Source of the DNA: Climacium dendroides
Lineage: Eukaryota > Streptophyta > Bryopsida > Hypnales > Climaciaceae
Assembly (NCBI GenBank): GCA_950106755.1
Contig: OX467084.1
Coordinates: 31,437,213-31,501,212, forward strand
Direction of reading: 5' to 3'
DNA: 64,000 nt
Part shown: one piece after another, positions 60,291-64,000 of the stretch
How positions within the stretch are numbered: the stretch's first letter is position 1
Layout: each line of letters begins with the position of its first letter
Notes under the pieces: generated by a model
Told to the model about the DNA's origin: nothing
What the model saw: only the letters and a program-made list of their open reading frames with translations
The model's database searches: none
Position numbers and translations under genes: made by a program

Positions 60291-62630
60291 ATAACTCCAC
60301 CAATTTTCATTTCAAAATTCCAAAAACACACAACACAATGGCCCTCCAAACATTCGGGTCTTTCCCTAAACTCACAATGGGAGAGAAGATGAATCCTATC
60401 CAACTTTTCCTCTACCTTATCTACTCTCAACCACACAAACAAGTGGGGTCCGCCTCTAACTCACTCTTAAAACTCCTCTAACAATAATTGAGCACTTATT
60501 TGGCCCACTACTATCTCCTTATCTTTATCTTTGAAGGAAATTTACTTCAAGTTCACCTAGAAGGCAAACCATTTGAATATTTCCTTACAACTACTTCACA
60601 AACACAAAATTATTATAGAAATTCACTCCAAATATGGAATGAAGAACTAAAACTCAACGTACACCTATTAGAGGTAAAAAACTAGAATTCCAATTTCATC
60701 TTGGGACTCAGAAAAAACCCTCCAATTCGACATACTGAATCTATAACAAATAATGAAGAAAACTACTTCAAGTTTGATGGAATTCTAAGATGGCAACCTA
60801 TTCTTATATAGATGACTCAAGCCATCGTAAGAAGGCGTCACCTTGAAGCCACTAAAGATGATGTCATTATTCTCCTCATATTCGTGAAAACCAAATCAAT
60901 AGAAATAAAACATTACCACACTTTTTTACACTATGTACGCATTTACAGTGCGACAGCGCTGTAAATTGTTCACGTAATATTTTTGCCTAAGAACCCTGCT
61001 AAGACCAAGTGTGGACAAACCTTTAAGGTAAACCAACCCATTGTGGTCAGAATGAGGAGTTTGACATCATCTTGTTGCTGAAATTTTTCAATTTTTTCCC
61101 CACATTAGTACAAGTGTGAAAAACAGCAAGTGCAATTGAAATTAAATTTTTTTGACAAAGTATGAATTTGCTAAGAATTTCTGAAGCATTGAACCCAAAA
61201 GAGTCTGTAGACTACCTTAAGACCAACAAAATCTGAATCTGTAATGCTCATCTTACTGCCTAATGCAGTCAAAATATTTTCTATTACAGAAGGCCAAAAA
61301 AGTCAATTTTTACAATGGGCTTCACACTGAAAACTCAGAAGTTCCTAATGAGGTCAGTGTTCACTCCATTGCTGTCATGTAAGACACATCCCACATCCTG
61401 AAAAAAACACAATGGGTCATTTCTTAGACGACCACAATGGGTCATTTCTTGGACAACCCGCAATGGGCCATTTCTTAGACGACCCGCAATGGGTCATTTG
61501 ACCACAATGGGCCTTAGTTGCTTTTCGGAACAACTGCAAAAGAAAAGCCAGATGTTGGGGAATTCATTGCTTGTAAAGTTGTGCAAAACTTGAAAGCTGC
61601 TTTGTTTGTTTGTAAGTTAGGATAAAAGCTACCAGCAACTGCGTCTGTCGTCGTCGAATCCTGACACCATCATTCATTGTCTGACACAAATTAAAGTTGC
61701 GCATAAGTTACCAGCATCTGTGAATGATGTGCTGCTGCCACAAATTCTACAATTCCTCTTTAATTTCCATTCTGAAAGTCAGCATGAAAGTTTGCTCGTG
61801 TGAGAAATACTCTTGGATTTCTTACAGACAACTAGTAGAAAAGAAAAAAAAGAAAGAAAAAGAAGCTTTGATAACATTGAGGATCCAAAGTGTCCAATGG
61901 ATGGATGACCTCATTGTTCATAAAGAATGGCATCTATGGGAGCATTTTGGCAACTACCTTGATCATGGGGACTACTTTTGGTCATGGCCACTACCTTGGT
62001 CGTGGCCACTAAGGTAAATGAACCCATGATATGTAAATTGTCCAATACAAACACCTCAAAATGACCGGTACCGTCAATTTGTGATAAGAATTTTTGCAAC
62101 AAATGAGATTTGAGTTGATTAGGTTGAATTGGTGGCTACAATCAGTGACATGGATGATGCTAAAGGAGTTATGAGTGATTGCAATAGGAACATCCAACCT
62201 TTTTATTGAATTCATCACAAGAAGTAAGTTTTTATTCCTTCATGTCATAGCCAGGATATAAAATATTGTGGCTAAGTTAGGAAATACTCTAATTGCTTTA
62301 GGTGATAAGATGACCATCATGGATATGCTTTGGGGTGGTTTAGAAATAGTCTAGAGGTTCTTTTGAGACAATCAAGTAACATAGTTAAAAAATTCATGAC
62401 AAATTCATATTTTGACCAAAAAAATTCAACTGCTTTCTCTGTTTTTCACATATGTCTTATATGAAAAAAATTTAAAATTTTTCAATAATGTGAACAAGGC
62501 AAACTAGTCATTCTACTTGTTATAGGTTGATTTACCTTACCTTAGTCATGGCAATTATTGAAAAGATCTAAGAAGTCCAATTTCCAATGCACTAAAGTGT
62601 TTTTTTTGTGTATTTGACATGGAAGATAAG
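60291..62630. other. No gene recognised
   Basis: Short frames only, on both strands. 61409-61512 holds a small tandem repeat, listed separately. Confidence 0.35.
61409..61512. repeat. Short ~26-bp tandem repeat
   Basis: Five copies of AATGGGYCATTTCTTRGACR-type units start at 61411, 61436, 61462, 61488 and 61506. Most are preceded by ACCACA or ACCCGC. The last two copies are shortened. Confidence 0.85.
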
Positions 62631-62636
62631 GTAGGT

Positions 62637-62924
62637 CTTTTAAGTGTGCATTTAAGACTTGATAATTAATTTGAGGAGGTTAGATTTTTTTTTTTAAATT
62701 CAATAAATTTTTCTTGAAAGACAAATGGAATTGGTATCCAATCCAAGTCGTTTCATATTTTTTGAGCTCTATGGAATCAATTATGATTTTTAGAAGATGG
62801 TTATTAAAGAACACCCACCTCTTGAAATGTACATGATTTATACATTGCTCATATAAAATATTGGTCCTTCTATATGAGAGGATGCCATTTTAGAATCCAA
62901 GTGCTTTATAGACCTCCTACCTTA
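62637..62924. mobile_element. MITE-like repeat, copy 2 of a two-copy family
   Basis: Ends TAAGGTAGGTCTTT and AGACCTCCTACCTTA are inverted. The interior matches 12790-13114 in direct orientation (GGAATTGG, ATCCAATCCAAGTCG, TTTCATATTTTT, CCCACCTCTT, AATGTACA, TACATTGCTCA). Non-coding. Confidence 0.75.
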
Positions 62925-63050
62925 TCCGAATCGAGGTATGTATATTGGTGACTAAAGTTATCCTGTATTGAGTTGGATCCAATGACACATGGTACTTCTA
63001 ATTTGAATAATTATTGCACCTCTTACATATCTTTATAGTTTTAAAATGGT

Positions 63051-63682
63051 CATGAATTTTATTATTTAAGCATGATATGGTTGAGATGTTGAAATGGAGT
63101 GCATTGATGCAATGTAACAAGTAGTGATCTTTTATCAAATGGGCTTATTTTAACTCTTTAAAAAAAGTATTATTTACAAAATTTAATCAATCTTTCCTCA
63201 ACAAATGATATAACATACTACCTATGTAAATTTTTTTGGCAAATTGTAGATTCCGAAATTCTAGAAAACTATAAAAAAAATAATGCATTGTGACACAAAA
63301 TTTGATCTAAGGACCTTAAACACTCAAACACCATCAATTGTTCATGACTACCCAAATTTAATAGCCATGAATTTTATTATTTAAGCATGATATGGTTGAG
63401 ATGTTGAAATGGAGTGCATTGATGCAATGTAACAAGTAGTGATCTTTTATCAAATGGGCTTATTTTAACTCTTTAAAAAAAGTATTATTTACAAAATTTA
63501 ATCAATCTTTCCTCAACAAATGATATGACATACTACCTATGTAAATTTTTTTGGCAAATTGTAGATTCCGAAATTCTAGAAAATTATAAAAAAAAATAAT
63601 GCATTGTGACACAAAATTTGATCTAAGGACCTTAAACACTCAAACACCATCAATTGTTCATGACTACCCAAATTTAATAGCC
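63051..63682. repeat. Recent 315-bp tandem duplication
   Basis: 63051-63365 is repeated directly at 63366-63682 with only a few differences (one A/G change in ATGATATRACATAC, one C/T change and one A-run length change in AAAAYTATAAAAAAA). The junction is seamless at CATGAATTTTATT. Near-identity implies very recent duplication. Non-coding. Confidence 0.95.
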
Positions 63683-64000
63683 AACTGACACTCCCATTTT
63701 TCATTTGTATTTGTTGTCTTGTATTTTTGAGAAAAATGGTAGAAAGTAGTTTCATCCTTTCACGGTTTTTCTACTATATTCAAAATAATTTGATAGACGA
63801 TACAAAATGCAATACAATTATTTATAAATTTAAATGCAAGAATAGTCTTAGGATTTTTAAAAATTTATTTAGGCTTTGCAAACAATGATCTTTATTCAAG
63901 TGAAAAGTCTATTTATATCAATGAATGTGGATGAAATAAAAATACTATGAATACATTTATTCATCCAAAATTGTGTACATTCATCCCAAAAGAGTAATAG
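63683..64000. other. AT-rich, nothing recognised
   Basis: No frame, repeat or motif of note up to the window edge. Confidence 0.5.

Noticed and set aside
1..64000. tRNA or rRNA genes
   Set aside because: No cloverleaf with A and B boxes or rRNA core sequence was seen on reading. A dedicated scan was not possible here.

Overview
The window looks like nuclear DNA of a land plant. It is strongly AT-rich and has plant-type introns with GT..AG borders. It holds one intact gene of the plant 'pathogen-related protein' (SnoaL/NTF2-like) family, a degenerate Ty1/copia retroelement with a tRNA-Met type primer site, and many plant DNA-transposon types (CACTA, hAT, PIF/Harbinger). A broken DUF7869-type gene and a broken trihelix-like gene are also present. 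The clade cannot be fixed from the sequence. A bryophyte or lycophyte is possible but is not shown.

Layout. 1-3406: a multi-exon, lightly broken gene resembling the plant Ptta/En/Spm (Transposase_24) proteins, + strand. 3.9-5.2 kb: a CT-rich, leader-like stretch ending in a GC-rich island. 8.5-9.3 kb: a 20-bp minisatellite. 9.76-10.24 kb: a trihelix-like (Myb/SANT-like) pseudogene, - strand. 11.6-14.3 kb: a 115-bp triplicate, a long foldback element, a TIR repeat with a second copy at 62.6 kb, and a GC-rich hAT-type miniature element. 15.65-17.1 kb: a degenerate DUF7869 gene, - strand. 17.7-24.7 kb: AT-rich sequence with no recognisable gene. 24.7-28.3 kb and 30.5-33.2 kb: two non-coding regions, each saturated with its own short degenerate word. 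The first is split by a PIF/Harbinger-type element. 36.8-43.5 kb: a copia element on the - strand with two LTRs, PBS and PPT, broken by two related hAT-type elements and by a block of 179-bp repeats. 44.0 kb: a near-perfect CACTA-ended hairpin. 45.8-46.97 kb: a TIR element and a three-copy tandem repeat. 47.04-49.47 kb: the intact four-exon pathogen-related gene, - strand, with its promoter to about 49.7 kb. 50-57.4 kb: diverged duplicated segments, a PIF-type element and a 1.3-kb CACTA element with perfect TSDs. 58.1 kb: a 373-bp foldback. 59.6-60.3 kb: a second array of the ~178-bp repeat, inverted relative to the first. 63.05-63.68 kb: a very recent 315-bp tandem duplication.

Only the pathogen-related gene can be called functional with confidence. 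The rest is transposon-derived or repetitive. The least explained signals are a set of 27 exact GWC-N5-GWC words within 2.65 kb (30.53-33.18 kb), and the ~179-bp repeat, which keeps its unit length at two loci although its sequence has diverged.
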